Shown here: one piece after another, positions 20,891 through 32,808 of the stretch
How positions within the stretch are numbered: position 1 is the first letter of the stretch
Layout of the letters: the number at the start of each line of letters is the position of its first letter
Assembly (NCBI RefSeq): GCF_030272615.1
Contig: NC_081410.1
Coordinates: forward strand, 126,237,640 to 126,278,139
Length of the DNA: 40,500 nt
Source of the DNA: Cryptomeria japonica
Taxonomy: Eukaryota > Streptophyta > Pinopsida > Cupressales > Cupressaceae
Direction of reading: 5' to 3'
The notes under the pieces: generated by a model
Databases searched by the model: none
What the model was told of the DNA's origin: nothing
The model's input: the letters and a program-made list of their open reading frames with translations, nothing else
Made by a program: the position numbers and the translations under genes

Positions 20891-23800
20891 TTAATTTGCA
20901 TCTGGAGGCAGTAACTGATCAAAAATAGTTTTATACTTGGTCCGAGCGTCAGTGAGGGCAACTAAGAGTGAGTCCTTGAGACTTTCCATTAATGAGCTTT
21001 GTGCTTGAATGTCAGATAAGAGTGATATCAAGCCATCAAGAGTGCTTCTCTCTTGGGTAGTTGATAAGCTTGTAGCTCGGTTGAGCTGCTCTTGGACTGA
21101 TGAGAGATGAGGAAGGAATAATTTTTGAAGGGTCATTATATCCATCCTAACTTTATGCTCTTCTTTCCTCAGTTCTAACTATTGAGCCATGAGTTGTTGT
21201 AGCTTTTTGTAAAAATTCTGAACTGAATTAGGCTCAGTGGTCAACTTGGATGAGAGATCGGTGATCTCTTTCTCAATTGCATCAGTTTTATTTTTGATGT
21301 CTTTAATAAATAATGAAAATGTACACAATTTCTGGAATAAATAAAGGATGTGCTTGAGTTGAGGGGACAACTCAACAATGAATTTGACAAGTTTTACCTT
21401 GCCAATAGCAATTGATTTTTGGACTTCCTCTATCATTTTTGCTGTGAGCTCTTTATCCTTGAGCTTGCTTAGGTATTCAGATGCATCAACTCTAGATGTT
21501 TCAATCTGATTAAGGAGTTCATCCAACTGAATATGGATGGCTGCATCGGTTGACACTGTGGCTGATGGTAGCATTTTTGTGAGTAGTGTCCTAACCTTTT
21601 GAAGTACCTTGTTCTTTTTCTGTATGGCCAGTTGTTTCTCCTATTCGACCTTTGCTTTGCATAGTTCACCGAATTCAGTGAGTGCTTACCCTTTTAATTT
21701 GGAGATGTCGACATTGGGCAACACGATCGGTTTAGATAAGTTAAATTTAAAACCATGCTTTCTCACCTTCTTCTCTTTTCCTTTTATCTAGGGCACTAAG
21801 ACAAGTGCTTGTGAGGCTTGTTGTCCCTCGGTAGGTTGCTCGGTAGATGCAACACTTTGCACTGTTCCTGTAGCAGTTACAGTGTTTTTGGATGGCTCGG
21901 TGCTAGGGGTCTCTGTTGTAATGTTTGTTGTGCTTGTCTGTCCCTTAGACGATTGATCTTTTGTTGTGTCTATTGCAGCTTCAGACTTATTACTTGTATC
22001 TTCTGCAGCTTCAGATTTATTACCTTCAGTAATTTGTTCGGTGTCCTTGGGGGCTTCGGTTGGTACTGTTCGCTTCACCGACGGATAAGGCTGAACTTGT
22101 TCTAAGACTGATTCACTAGACACAAGTTTTGCATAAGTGGTGCCTTCAATCATTTCTTGCTCCGGTGTGGCTTCATCCATTACATCTTCATCAATTTGTA
22201 TTGTGTCAACCGGGTCTGGACCTTGCTCGGCGACATCTGGATCTTGCTCGATGACATCAATAGTTTCAATTTGAGATTGTTCACCAACATCCTTTTGTTT
22301 GAAAATCTCCTGCCACTTGGCCTTAGTCTCATTCTCCACATCAATATATAGCCCATTCATCAATTTTAAGGCTCTCTGTTTCACAAGAAATTTTGAATTG
22401 TATGTGGACAAATGCTCCTTGATTTCAACTAGGGTCATGAAATAAGTGGACAAGACTTCTTTCTCTTATTTGTCTCTCTGAATCCATTGCATATTTCCAT
22501 TTGTTATCAATATGTGAGTAGAGTTCACTTGGAAGTGACTTTGCTAGTTCCAATGGTGCTAACCGAAACTTCAGAAGTGTACATATGACAGCTTCTTCAA
22601 TTTGTCATTTCTCATCATTGTTCCTAGACTCATACTTAACATATCTGAATCCTGCAAATCCATCATATTCCTTAAGATTGGCACAAAAGTTTTCAACACT
22701 ATGAATGTTTACCTTTTTGCTCTTCACAATCTGGAATTTGTTACCATCATCAGACTCTGTATCACTCGACTCTTTTGCCAAGATGAGTCTCCGAGTAAAT
22801 TTCTTGTAAGTCTTTGTTACCTTAGGAACGGCAACAGTCTTTTGTTTCTTGCTCGGCGATGCAGCTGATGCTCTGGTGTTGGGTCTCTTTGTTGGTGGAG
22901 TCGGCAGGGCCTTTGTGATGTCCTGTTTCTTTCTTTTTAGAACTTTTCCCTTTGGCAACTCTGTGCTTAATGTTATTGCAGCCTCCTGTGCTTCTGATTC
23001 TTCCTCGGTAATGGCAAGATTGCCTTTGACAGGTATAGATGAGGATTCTTCTCCAAATTTCTCAGATAAAGCTTTTATTATATTTGTAGCTTTCCTTGTA
23101 GCCTTAGGAACTACAATGCTCATTTTTACTTTCTCCTTTACCTCTTCATAGGTTCCATACCTTAGTTCAGTTGCATGCCTTGGCAATGTTAGGTAGGCAT
23201 CAATTTGTTGCTGTGTGATGTCATAATCAATTTCATAACCCATTGGTTGCAACGACTGAATCCTCGGTTCAACAACATTTACATAGCAATAATCAGTGTC
23301 GACTTCAAAATAAATATTGTCCTTGTATTTATCGACTAGTTGTGGTGGGATCCTGTACTTGTTGTGCATTTTCTCTTGGAATTTGCTAAAGTAATCATCC
23401 ATGACATCATTAAAGTTATCTCCTAACTTCTTGATGTAATCATTGATCTGATGGGTGATAGGTCGATGTAGCTCCCATACTACTTTACTGACTGAGGGAA
23501 AGAACTTTTCAAAATAGAAAAACATATAGACAATTAGTGAACCGAACTTGAGTGTGTTTGCCGAGTTGTTCTTCTTTGACTTCCTTATTGTGTTCAGGTT
23601 CTCAAATAAGTTCTTTAGTAGTACTTCACACAAGTCTACTTGCATTCCCTTCTTTACTATTTTGTAGGCCAGGTCCACTGCAACACATGGTACACTATTT
23701 TCCCTTGCAGATTGGAAGAAACAGTAACCAATGACTCTGATTGCAAATTTCAGTTCAGCATCAGTGACATTATTCAATTTCAGTCCTCGGTAATCGGATT

Positions 23801-24284
23801 CTACTTCAATTAGACTGATTAGCTCCTTTTGTGATATCATTTTATGTGCACGAGCATGATCGTAGATGGGATATCCGGTGATCAGGTGAATGACTTCCTT
23901 TGTGATCTTGAACGGTTGCTCTTGTAGCCACATGAAGCCATCATGTACTCTGCTCAATACAAACTTAACCCATTGGGGTTTGAACACACGAGGATAAACT
24001 AGGGCTTCAGTTAATCCCTTGATTCTGATATGTTCAAATTTACTATCCAGTTTGTCGTCAATGCACGGTTCATCATATGTGTCACTATTCTCTACATGAC
24101 CAAGTTCCTCAACATGACACTTGGTAAAGAATCTGACATCTTCTACCAATAATACTCAATCCGGGATGAGTGAAAATGCAGTTTTATCATCCGATTCTGA
24201 GGCGACTTTAGGAGTTAGGGAATACTTCAGAGATGGCTTCTCCACATTTTGGACAACTACAGGGTCTTGGATCTTGGGCGCCAT
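20891..24284 (-). pseudogene. Element C ORF2: decayed protein of about 1,130 codons
   Basis: The start ATG is at 24284 (MAPKIQDPVVVQ). The frame is interrupted by TGA at 24158-24156 and 22607-22605, by one frameshift near 22470, and by TAG, TAA and TAG between 21790 and 21640 and TAG at 21181-21179. It ends at 20891 (LLPPDAN). Each stop could come from CAG, CAA or CGA by one C-to-T change. Residues about 60-330 look globular (FKITKEVIHLITGYP). A basic stretch follows near 440-500 (KRKKQD, SKKQK), then a Ser/Thr/Glu-rich acidic region, then a helical coiled-coil-like C-terminus. I recognise no named domain. Its place after the gag-like ORF and before the polypurine tract is where SIRE-type elements carry an extra env-like ORF, but I see no signal peptide or membrane segment. 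Confidence 0.8.
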
Positions 24285-24803
24285 GGTAGATCTCAAGTAA
24301 AATCCGACAGGTTATCCTTAGGGTTTACAAGTAGCTTACTCTTCACACTCGGTAGACACTAGCAATTTGACTAGATCAAAAACCAGCTAAATAGTGTGTA
24401 TAGATTGATGTAAATACCTTAAAATTCGCTCTGAATGAAGTTTGGTCGCTTTGATTCACTCTGCTTTGCTTCTCGAAAACTTGGGTGAATGATAATGACC
24501 GCGAAAACACTTTTAAGTACTCAAAAAATACCTTATCGGGCTCCGTGCAAGTTAGGTCAAGATATTAAATGCACTCGGTTCACCTTTTACTATTTATTTT
24601 CTGTTTTCACCGAGTACCCAACTTTGCTTTGTTAACTGACTTGACAGGTTCCCTGTATACACCAACTAGACAAGTTTCTTGTATAGTATGTAAACTGACT
24701 AATTGCATCTTAACTATGCAGATTTTGAATTCTGTTCATAATAAAATAGGAACTGTTATGATTTAACTTTTAAAGAATGTAGTCCCTTCATACCTTTTCT
24801 TGG

Positions 24804-26156
24804 CTAATTTGAAATAGGTGCACCTAACTCGGTAGGTAAGGTGCTTTCTTCATCAGACATAATTTCTTTCTTTTTCCAAATCATCTTGAATTTTTCTTTT
24901 ATCTCCTCAGTGTCTCTTCTTGGTTGATCTCTGCAATCTCCAGCTAAATGTCCAGCTTTGTGACAATGAAAACATGCCATACCGGGATTTCTCCATGATC
25001 TCCAGTTGTTCATTCCAAACCTTATAAAATAGTTGGCACTTATATGTCCATATCTTCCACAACATTCGCACCATATCCTTGTATTATAATCCCATGGTAC
25101 TGCTGCATATTGTCGGTAAGAATCTATGTGAGTTCGGTAACCTCCAGTGTTTGCTCGGTGTGGATACTTCATGTAGATCTTTTGCCTAAACCAACACTTC
25201 TCGGTACTATGTCCATATCTATTGCAGTTTTTACAAAACCCTTTGAATTTTGCCTTCTGATGGTTGTTAATAGACTTTGTCCTACATTGATTAGGTATGT
25301 GACCATATTTTTTGCAATTATAACAATATCCATTGGACTTAGAGATATTCGGTTGCTTACCTTTTCTGATCTGGCATATGTTGGCAGTATGACCTTGATT
25401 TCCACAATAGTAGCAAATAGGCTTCTTCCTTTTGATGTTATTTCTTTTTCCAGATTGTTTTGATGATTCTCCTCTCTCGGTAGTATTAATTCCTTTCTCG
25501 GTAGATTCTTTTCCTTTATAACTGAGTCCTCCATCTTTGTAGAGTCTTCTTGTATTCAGTTGCTCATCCAACATCTTTGATGCTTCATAACTTTTCTCCA
25601 ATGATTCTTTGGATTTCTTTTCTATTTCAAGTTCACCAGTCAACCTTGATACTTCAAGTTTCAATGATTGATTTTCATCATTCTTCAGAATTGCTTCATG
25701 ATGAGCATAACCTAGTTGATCTGTCATATTTTGTTGAATACCAATTAACCTTATGATTTCATCATCCTTATCAGATACTGGAGCTTCAAGTTGTTGTTTC
25801 TCTCTTTGTAGATCTCTTGCTTTATCCTCAGCTCTCCTTAATGCATCTAGATTTTTAGTCATTTGTGTACTGAAATGTTCATGTTCTCTTTTCATTGCTT
25901 TTAGTTGATCAACCAATGCTTTGTTCTTTTCTTTCAACATTCCAATCATTTCTTCAGTTTCTTCAGATATACTGTTCTCAGATGATGTCTCGATTTGTTC
26001 CACTAGCTCTTGAGAATCCTGCAAGTCATCAGATAATCTTCTCCTTACTTTCAGAGATTTTTGTATTTGCCTCTGCATGTCTGCAATCACTTGATTTGCA
26101 TTATCCAGCTCTTCTCGAAGATGCACAATCCTCCGAGATTGTTTGTAGCCTTCCAT
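24804..26156 (-). CDS. Element C ORF1: coiled-coil protein with five CCHC zinc knuckles
   Basis: 450 residues, intact. I chose ATG at 26156 (MEGYKQSRRIVHL), the first after the primer-binding site; the open frame extends back through the primer site into the LTR, but that part is not expected to be translated. Residues 10-205 are a long heptad-rich helix. Residues 205-247 are a charged linker. Zinc knuckles CX2CX4HX4C are at C248-C261, C278-C291 and C308-C321. A fourth at C363-H371 has Tyr376 in place of the last Cys. The fifth is at C395-C408. The knuckles and position make it the likely gag, coating element RNA, but no classical capsid domain is visible and five knuckles is unusual (one or two are common). 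It is intact while ORF2 is broken. Confidence 0.85.
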   Translation of the reverse strand: MEGYKQSRRIVHLREELDNANQVIADMQRQIQKSLKVRRRLSDDLQDSQELVEQIETSSENSISEETEEMIGMLKEKNKALVDQLKAMKREHEHFSTQMTKNLDALRRAEDKARDLQREKQQLEAPVSDKDDEIIRLIGIQQNMTDQLGYAHHEAILKNDENQSLKLEVSRLTGELEIEKKSKESLEKSYEASKMLDEQLNTRRLYKDGGLSYKGKESTEKGINTTERGESSKQSGKRNNIKRKKPICYYCGNQGHTANICQIRKGKQPNISKSNGYCYNCKKYGHIPNQCRTKSINNHQKAKFKGFCKNCNRYGHSTEKCWFRQKIYMKYPHRANTGGYRTHIDSYRQYAAVPWDYNTRIWCECCGRYGHISANYFIRFGMNNWRSWRNPGMACFHCHKAGHLAGDCRDQPRRDTEEIKEKFKMIWKKKEIMSDEESTLPTELGAPISN

Positions 26157-26204
26157 TGCTAAGATCTTTCTCTTTAGGTGGTTAAACCCTTTTCCAAGAT
26201 TCAG

Positions 26205-26216
26205 GCTCTGATACCA
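26205..26216 (-). other. Primer-binding site of element C (tRNA-iMet)
   Basis: The minus strand reads TGGTATCAGAGC, the exact plant initiator-Met primer site, two bases inside the 5' LTR. Confidence 0.93.
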
Positions 26217-26218
26217 AT

Positions 26219-27385
26219 TGTTAGGCCCAATATAGAAAGCTAATGTACTGAGAGGGGAGGGGTGAATCAGTACTCCATAACTTTTCCTTTGTAATAACAT
26301 TACTGTTATGCATGAACAAAATAGTGCAATAACATAAAATAAAACTATAATCAACAGATAACAATCATACATGATTCACTCCATAACACATATATTTTGG
26401 TCATGCGGAAACTCTTGGTTAGAGAGAAAACTGCGGTGGGGATGGCACCCACAACTTCACTACTACAATAATAAAGAATGCTCGCTTAGAGCTGCATTTA
26501 TCTATTTTTGATAGCTTACCCTGTTAGGAGTATTAAGATCAGTTAGATCTACCTTACTAAAGGTTTTTTATAACACTATATAAGTGTAGCACCTGGTTAA
26601 AGGATTTACAATTTATAGACTTGGTTAGAGTCTTTTACCCTGTTAAAGGTTTCTCTTACAACTTCAAAATATTACAATATAATCATTACAAATATTTGCA
26701 ACTTTACATTTGAAATGCTAAAGCAGATTCTATGCGCTCTGAATAAGATTACCTAGCTTGTAGCATACCTCGGTAACCCATAATGAATCTCGGTAAACCC
26801 TTACGTTTACTCTATTCTTCGACTGTTCACTGATAACCTTCTCGGTGACCTCTCTGTGTCTCTGTAACAGTCTTCCTTCATGTATATACACTGCTATCTC
26901 ATTGCATCTCATACCATATATATCTAACCCTAGAATCATGTTGTATATATAGATCTCTTACAACGGTGATCTGATTCATTGCTTCGATCTTACAAAAAGA
27001 TTCTTCGAATGAATAACTAAACAAAATATCTCATAGGTTAGATTGGCCTTGCAATCATGCATAATCTCATAGTGCAATTTCCAATGCAAAAATGGTTAGA
27101 TGTGCCTCGATCTTGTAACACGTTTTCATGTGCATGTCCAGGTTCAATGTATCTAGTAAAATGTTTCACTCGGTGAGTTAACTTTACCACTCGGTAGCTA
27201 TGAACCTTTACTCGGTAAACAACTCGATGAATACTGTGTTCTGTGACTGCTTTCTTCAGTAACCGACTAGACTGTTCATACCGACTTCTCTGTGTGTACC
27301 AACTACATGATCCGGTAATACTAACCGACTAGAATATAGTATGACTTTGGATATGAAACTAATGGCAATTTGATAAGTAGTAACA
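26219..27385 (-). repeat. 5' LTR of element C
   Basis: It is 1,167 bp and matches 19347-20517. A TATA box lies at 26942-26951 (minus). The U3 start (27385 downward) holds clustered ACCGAGT words near 27168-27225. Confidence 0.93.
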
Positions 27386-27390
27386 TTTGT

Positions 27391-28802
27391 ATCATCCTCC
27401 AATCTTTAAATCTTCTTACAAAATAAGTCCCATGCCTTAATTTATTTATTTGGTAGGTCGTGTGTGCAAACCGGACTAACAAGGGAAGAGATAAATTGAT
27501 GCAAAAATGGGCTCACAAGTAAATTTCGGGTTTTGGAAGCTGCATTGCATGTGTGAGAAAAACAAGAGAATTAACTTGAAATTGTGGTGAATAAACATGC
27601 AACTTCATATGCGTAATGGGTAAACATAAGTTTGCACTTGTAATTGGACCTTTAAAACTCATTTTCAAGTGTTTTTTGAGTGCATTTTGGACCAATTTCA
27701 GGTTTTGGATGGTTGACTGCAAGTGAGGACTTTAAATGGGAAAAATGAATGAAGGTGTGAAATGAGTGGATGAAATGGTGGGAATGGTATGTATGGATGA
27801 TGCAAATGAATATGAGTGAAAATGAAAAGATTTTGGGAAGATCATCTTTATGAAAATGGGAAGAACTTTCAACATGTAATCCGGTTCTAAAAACCCAATT
27901 TTGAAAGGATGAATATTTTCCAATTTAGAAACTTGGAGTTTCACCAAAATATGGTTAAGATTTTCCAACCAAAGGGGAAGATCAACTATTTTCATCTTAT
28001 ATGCAATCGAGTTTTTAAATCTTGAATGCAAGTAAAGAGGGAAAATGGGGAAAGACAATGCAATTTGCAAATTGCTTAGAAAACTTGGAACAAAGGGAAA
28101 AAATCTCTCACAAAACCGATTTTAGGAAAGAGTAAAACAAAACTAACAACTATCATGAAGAGAAAGAATCTCTTATAGACAAAAGAAGAAGATTCAAACC
28201 CTAGCCACGTTTTTAAGAAAATGCCATATGTAGCAAAAAGGACTATCAAAATGGCATGAGAATTGGTCAAATCTTCATCCAAACCCCATGCCTAGGTATA
28301 ACAAGAAAAAATGACTAAGGAGGAAGAGGATTCATGGCATATTTCAAGGGCAAATCGTGGTATTTTCAAACACATTTTTGTTTATTAACACACCATAAAA
28401 ACAGCGATAATTCTTCCAAATGGCATGGAGGGAGTTTCAAAATGAATGAAAATGGGCATGAAATCAAAATGCCTTCTTCCTCCTTGAATTTCTCCACAAA
28501 AATCATTGGAAATATTCAACAAAATCCTCCAATATTGCTGGTTGTGTTTTTGAGGAAAAATGACAAGTTTTAAATTGCAAAAAACACATGAAATTGGGTT
28601 TCTAAAACCCATTTGCAAGTTTTAAAAAATGTCACTTTTTCATGCATAAGGCAAAATCAGGTTTGTGAGAGCAAACAAGAAGTTTAAAATACTTGTAATA
28701 GGGAAATAAAACTCCCATTACAAGTTTTAAAATACCTATTCACAAATACCTAAACGGCAACAACGATCGATAAGTCAACAACGAATTCCGATTTATCAAA
28801 AC
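27391..28802. other. Non-coding DNA upstream of element E gag
   Basis: It should contain the leader and perhaps the 5' LTR of element E, but I found no repeat partner, primer site or terminal TG/CA pair to prove it. The words AAACCCATTTTTGCAAG and TTCGGGTTTTGG recur in both orientations. Short open frames here look like chance. Confidence 0.4.
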
Positions 28803-30246
28803 ATGGCAAGTTATCATAATCCAACACACCAACAAGGCTATCATCAATCTCAATTAATGTCACCTCAAGTACCACAATACCAATCAGCTACTTCATCCCC
28901 TGATGTTTTTCTAGTCAATACTGAATGGGAAGAAATGAAATCCACCCTCAAGTCATTACAGGAGAATAGCTCCGAACGAGTCTTCAAATTTGAAGAAATT
29001 TGTCCAATACCTGTTCGCCAAATCTATCACAGCTATGCCTTTTCCTAAACACTTTGAAATGCCAAGATTCGATAATTACAAAGGAAAAGGAGATCCATGA
29101 CATCATGTCAAGGAATTCTTCATGGCTCGTCAAGAAGTATCATGGTGTGACAACTATCTTTTGTGGTTGTTCCATAAGAGCCTCGGTGGTCCTTCATTAG
29201 AATGGTTCTCCAAATTGCCATTCGGTGTCATCGCCACTTTTGTGGACTTATCTAAGTGTTTCCTGACTCAATATCACTATAACATAGAGAATGACATCTC
29301 CATGCTTGACTTATGTCAAGCTAAACAAAAAGGTGGTGAAAGTCTTCTTGATTATACCCAATGATGGAGAGCCCTAGCTGGTCGCCTCCCATGCATAATG
29401 TCAGACACCTAATTGGTGCCTATTTTCATCAGTAATCTTCATCCTAAACTGGGGTATCACATTCAATTGAACTCTTCTATCACACTCAAAGATATCATGT
29501 CTAAAGGACCATTGGTAGAACAAACTCTAATCGACGAAGGAGTCATCAAGATCTACAAAGAGTTTTCTAATAAGCCCAACAATGATAGGCCACATTATTG
29601 GAACAAGAATAAGAATGTTGTTGCCAATGGGGTCACTGATTTTAAGACAGTACAAATGATTGTGGCTTCTAAGCTACCACCCACACAAACGTAGAATAAT
29701 CCCTCACCATAGGCATATGTCAATCCTCCACCACCAACGCATGTCCCTCCCCCATAAGCGCAAACATTAAATGTGCAGCCCAATAGGACTAACACAATCA
29801 CAGTATCTCAGGATCCCCCATGTCAATTATGTAACAACGGTTCTCGACGCTATTTCACGCCTATGGCTGAACCATTAGATGTTATATTTAAATGTATGGA
29901 ACAACACAACATGGTTGTATATCCTCAAACACAACCTTTTGATGAATCTAAACCTAAACCTAAATGGTATAAGGAAAACAAATATTGTGCCTATCATCAT
30001 GTCAAGGGTCATAAAACAAACAAGTGCATGAAGCTAAAACCCCTAGCTCGGGACCTCATTGAACAGGGCAAAATTGCTATTGACCTTGCCACAAGAAAAT
30101 CACCCAATGCCAATCTAGAAATGTATAAAAATGCTCTTCCAAAGCATCAAGGGGAAGCAATCACATCCACTGCAAGTCAAGGTCACACTAACAATAACAT
30201 TAATTACAATAATGTACCATTCGAATATGGACCTACCATAGGGTGA
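28803..30246 (+). pseudogene. Element E gag (Ty3/gypsy, Tat/Athila-like), broken
   Basis: It starts at ATG 28803 (MASYHNPTHQQGYH). A frameshift near 29040 is followed by the capsid-like block with KGKGDP, then SLGGPSLEWFSKLPFG and LDLCQAKQKGGESLLDY, with stops near 29363 and 29410 and several more to 29760. The end carries a zinc-finger-like segment, CAYHHVKGHKTNKC (about 29990-30030). The family is assigned from these blocks. Gag binds element RNA and builds the particle, but this copy cannot. Confidence 0.75.
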
Positions 30247-30639
30247 ATTTCTCAAGTAGATGATCATGTTAACATGATTTGTGTTAAAGGAGGTGATACC
30301 CACTATGCAGTCACCACTAGAAGAGCTTGCATGTCAATCCAAGTAGCTCCTACATCTAATGTTCCTTTTACAATGTTAGTGTCCATGCAATACAATATCC
30401 TCGATCATTTAAGAACAACTCTTGCACAGATCTTCATTCTTGACCTCCTAAAGGCCTCACTTACTCATCAGGAGATCCTTACACGAAGCTTACAAGAAAC
30501 TCATATTCCTGGTGACATTGATACCACCCAGTTTCAAGCTATGGTAGCCCATTTATCTTCTACTTGCCACCTTAGTTTCACACAATTCAATGTTGTGTTC
30601 CCAGATCCTGATCACATTTGTTCATTGAACATTCAATCC

Positions 30640-31323
30640 ATAATTAAGCTACACAAAGTGAAATAAGTCCTAATTGATAATGGTTTTGCCCTCAACCTTT
30701 GTACATTAAGATTTGTCACTCAAGTGGGGTACACTGTCTCAGACATGCACAATCAATGCATTACTATCAAGGCCTATGACAATGCTGAGAGAAGCTCAGT
30801 AAGAATGATCAATTTCCCTATTTAGGTGGGCCCAGTAACACAAAGCTCATTGTGCCACATCATTGATCTTGATCTCCCATTCAACATACTTCTTGGTCAC
30901 TCGTGGATCCATGTCATGCAGGTCACCACTTCCACCTATCACCAATGCCTCAAATTTCCATTTCAAGGATGCGAAATCACTATTTGTGGCGATGCTCAAC
31001 CCTTTGAGTACTATCACGCACTTGAGGCTTCATCTCCATATTCTCATCATTGGCTTGGCATCAACAGTGGAGTTGCACCTACTGCCACATCATCCTTATA
31101 TATTGACCCTAATGCCATACTAGCTACTGCTAAAGAGAATACTTACGTCTCTTCCTCTTTCTCCCAACTCAAGATCAATGACACTAGGTGTGGTGAATAC
31201 TCCTTGCAAGGTACCTTTGCGGTGGGAACTCTACCTTTAGATCCACATGCCCATGGGAAACCCACTAGAGAACAAAAGAAGAAGGAACCAGTGATCCAAC
31301 AATGTGGCTCCACTACTTTCTAA
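30640..31323 (+). pseudogene. Element E protease region, broken
   Basis: VLIDNGFALN (30667-30696) matches the active-site loop of non-chromovirus gypsy proteases, with DNG where DSG or DTG is usual. ILLGHSWIH (about 30886-30911) and the STYHQCLKFP block follow. A TAA at 30664 and a TAG near 30823 break the frame. The rest, to 31323, is the linker typical of these elements. Confidence 0.65.
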
Positions 31324-32139
31324 GCTTAAGGAGAGCTTAATCATGAGGTCATAGAAGGAGACATAAATCAGTGGCTATACCAGGATGTACTTATAGATAA
31401 CAAGACTCATCTCAAGGAATTCAAAGAGAAATACCTGACCGCTAATAAGTGGGATACTCAAAAAATAGAATTATCAAGGTGGTGGATTAGGCCAGGAAGA
31501 CAAGGAATCAAAAGACTTATTGATCCGACTCCCAATATGAATCATCAAGGGCTTGGTTTTGGACATCCCTCCCATGGAGCCTCAAGTTCGAAAGGCACTT
31601 CTGGAAACAACAAAAATGCCTCACTCGATATCAAAGACATGCCAGAGGAGGTTGTCATACAAGAATATGACGATATAGATAGCTCCTCGACCTTTGGCAC
31701 ATCATACCTTCTTGATACATTCGTCCTTCTTATTGACCTTCCCTTTCAGCATCCTAAACTCATTGATTGTGGCTGAACTGTTGCACAATTAGACACGTTC
31801 CAAAATGACATAGTGCTCGTATAGTTTCTGGGGGCAACTGAGTGTGCACTGTATTATCATCCTGAGCAGAACATAGTCTACAAGCTGGATCCTCAAGGTT
31901 ATTTTGAGGAAGAAGGAATCCTTAACTATAAAAGTGGAAAAGAATCAAAAGATCAAGAGCCTTGTGGTGAAAACCTTTCTAAGACACCTATGGACCATAA
32001 AATAGTAAAAATAAAGGATATATCTTCTGGTAAAAACCTCTCTGAGGTGCCAGAAGATGAGGATTCTCTTCTTCCCCTCATTGATGACCATACTTTTGAA
32101 AGATCGTCAATCCTCATAGATTAGACCACATAAATAAAT
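31324..32139 (+). pseudogene. Element E linker between protease and RT
   Basis: Broken coding sequence in shifting frames (HEVIEGDINQ near 31345, DMPEEVVIQEYDD near 31640). No enzyme motif is visible. It resembles the variable linker of the same element type. Confidence 0.4.
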
Positions 32140-32808
32140 TTGTGCACTACAGAAAACCCACACATCACGCATATCGTAACTTCCCTATCTGAAGATGAGT
32201 TTCAAGTATTCTCTAACATTCTTCATAAGTGGCCTATCAACATTGCATGGTATTATATAGATATGCCTGGTTTCGACTCTGAGTTGGTAGTTCATCGTCT
32301 AGCAGTTGATCCAAATGTTAGACTAGTCAAACAAAAATTGTGCAAGATGCATCCTAGAGCAGCACTATTGGTCAAAGCAGAGTTGGAAAAGCTCCTGGAG
32401 GTTAAGTTTATCTAGCCAATAGATTCTTTAGAATGGATTTCTAACATGGCACCTATTCTTAAGCCTAATGGTGATATCAGAGTATGTACAGACTTCAAGG
32501 ACCTAAATAAAGCATGTCCCAAAGATGATTTTCCACTTCCTAACATCGACATCTTTATCGATCTAACAACGGGACATCAAATTCTATCCCTCATGGATGG
32601 ATTCTCAAGATATAACCAGATAAAGATAGTAGAAGAGGACCAACAGAAAACTGCCTTTACAACCGCATGGGTGACTTTATATTATTAGGTCATGTCTTTT
32701 GGTCTTAAGAATGCTGGCACCAGATACCAACACGTTATGACAGTAATCTTCCATGATCTCATGCATAAGATATTAAAAGATTATGTGGACGATATGCTCG
32801 GTAAGTCA
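32140..32808 (+). pseudogene. Element E reverse transcriptase, truncated
   Basis: Blocks in order: LVKQKLCKMHPRAALLVKAE, a TAG near 32414, MAPILKPNGDIRVCTDFKDL, LNKACPKDDFPLP, SLMDGFSRYNQIKI, KTAFTTAW, a TAG near 32686, MSFGLKNAGTRYQ and YVDDMLGKS (32782-32808). Homology stops right after the catalytic YVDD and unrelated AT-rich sequence begins. RNase H and integrase are absent. Confidence 0.85.

Larger units (their letters stand above)
19342..27390 (-). mobile_element. Element C: complete LTR retrotransposon without pol
   Basis: LTRs at 19347-20517 and 26219-27385 are flanked by identical 5-bp target duplications TTTGT (19342-19346 and 27386-27390). The LTR ends are TGTTA/TAACA. The primer-binding site (TGGTATCAGAGC) at 26205-26216 and the polypurine tract at 20518-20532 both place the element on the minus strand. 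The internal 5.7 kb is filled by two reading frames, ORF1 (24804-26156) and ORF2 (20891-24284). Neither has protease, integrase, RT or RNase H motifs, and there is no room for them. The primer site, PPT (CAAAAGGGGAGAT) and LTR ends are like copia/SIRE-type elements, so it is probably a non-autonomous relative that uses enzymes made elsewhere. Confidence 0.9.

Noticed and set aside
26157-26372. N-terminal extension of element C ORF1 into the LTR
   Set aside because: The open frame crosses the primer-binding site and LTR end, and the same LTR frame is open at 19243-19500. The first ATG after the primer site is the likelier start.
27732-28282. Minus-strand frames between elements C and E as small membrane proteins
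   Set aside because: They are Phe/Leu-rich translations of AT-rich DNA with no conserved motif or gene signals.
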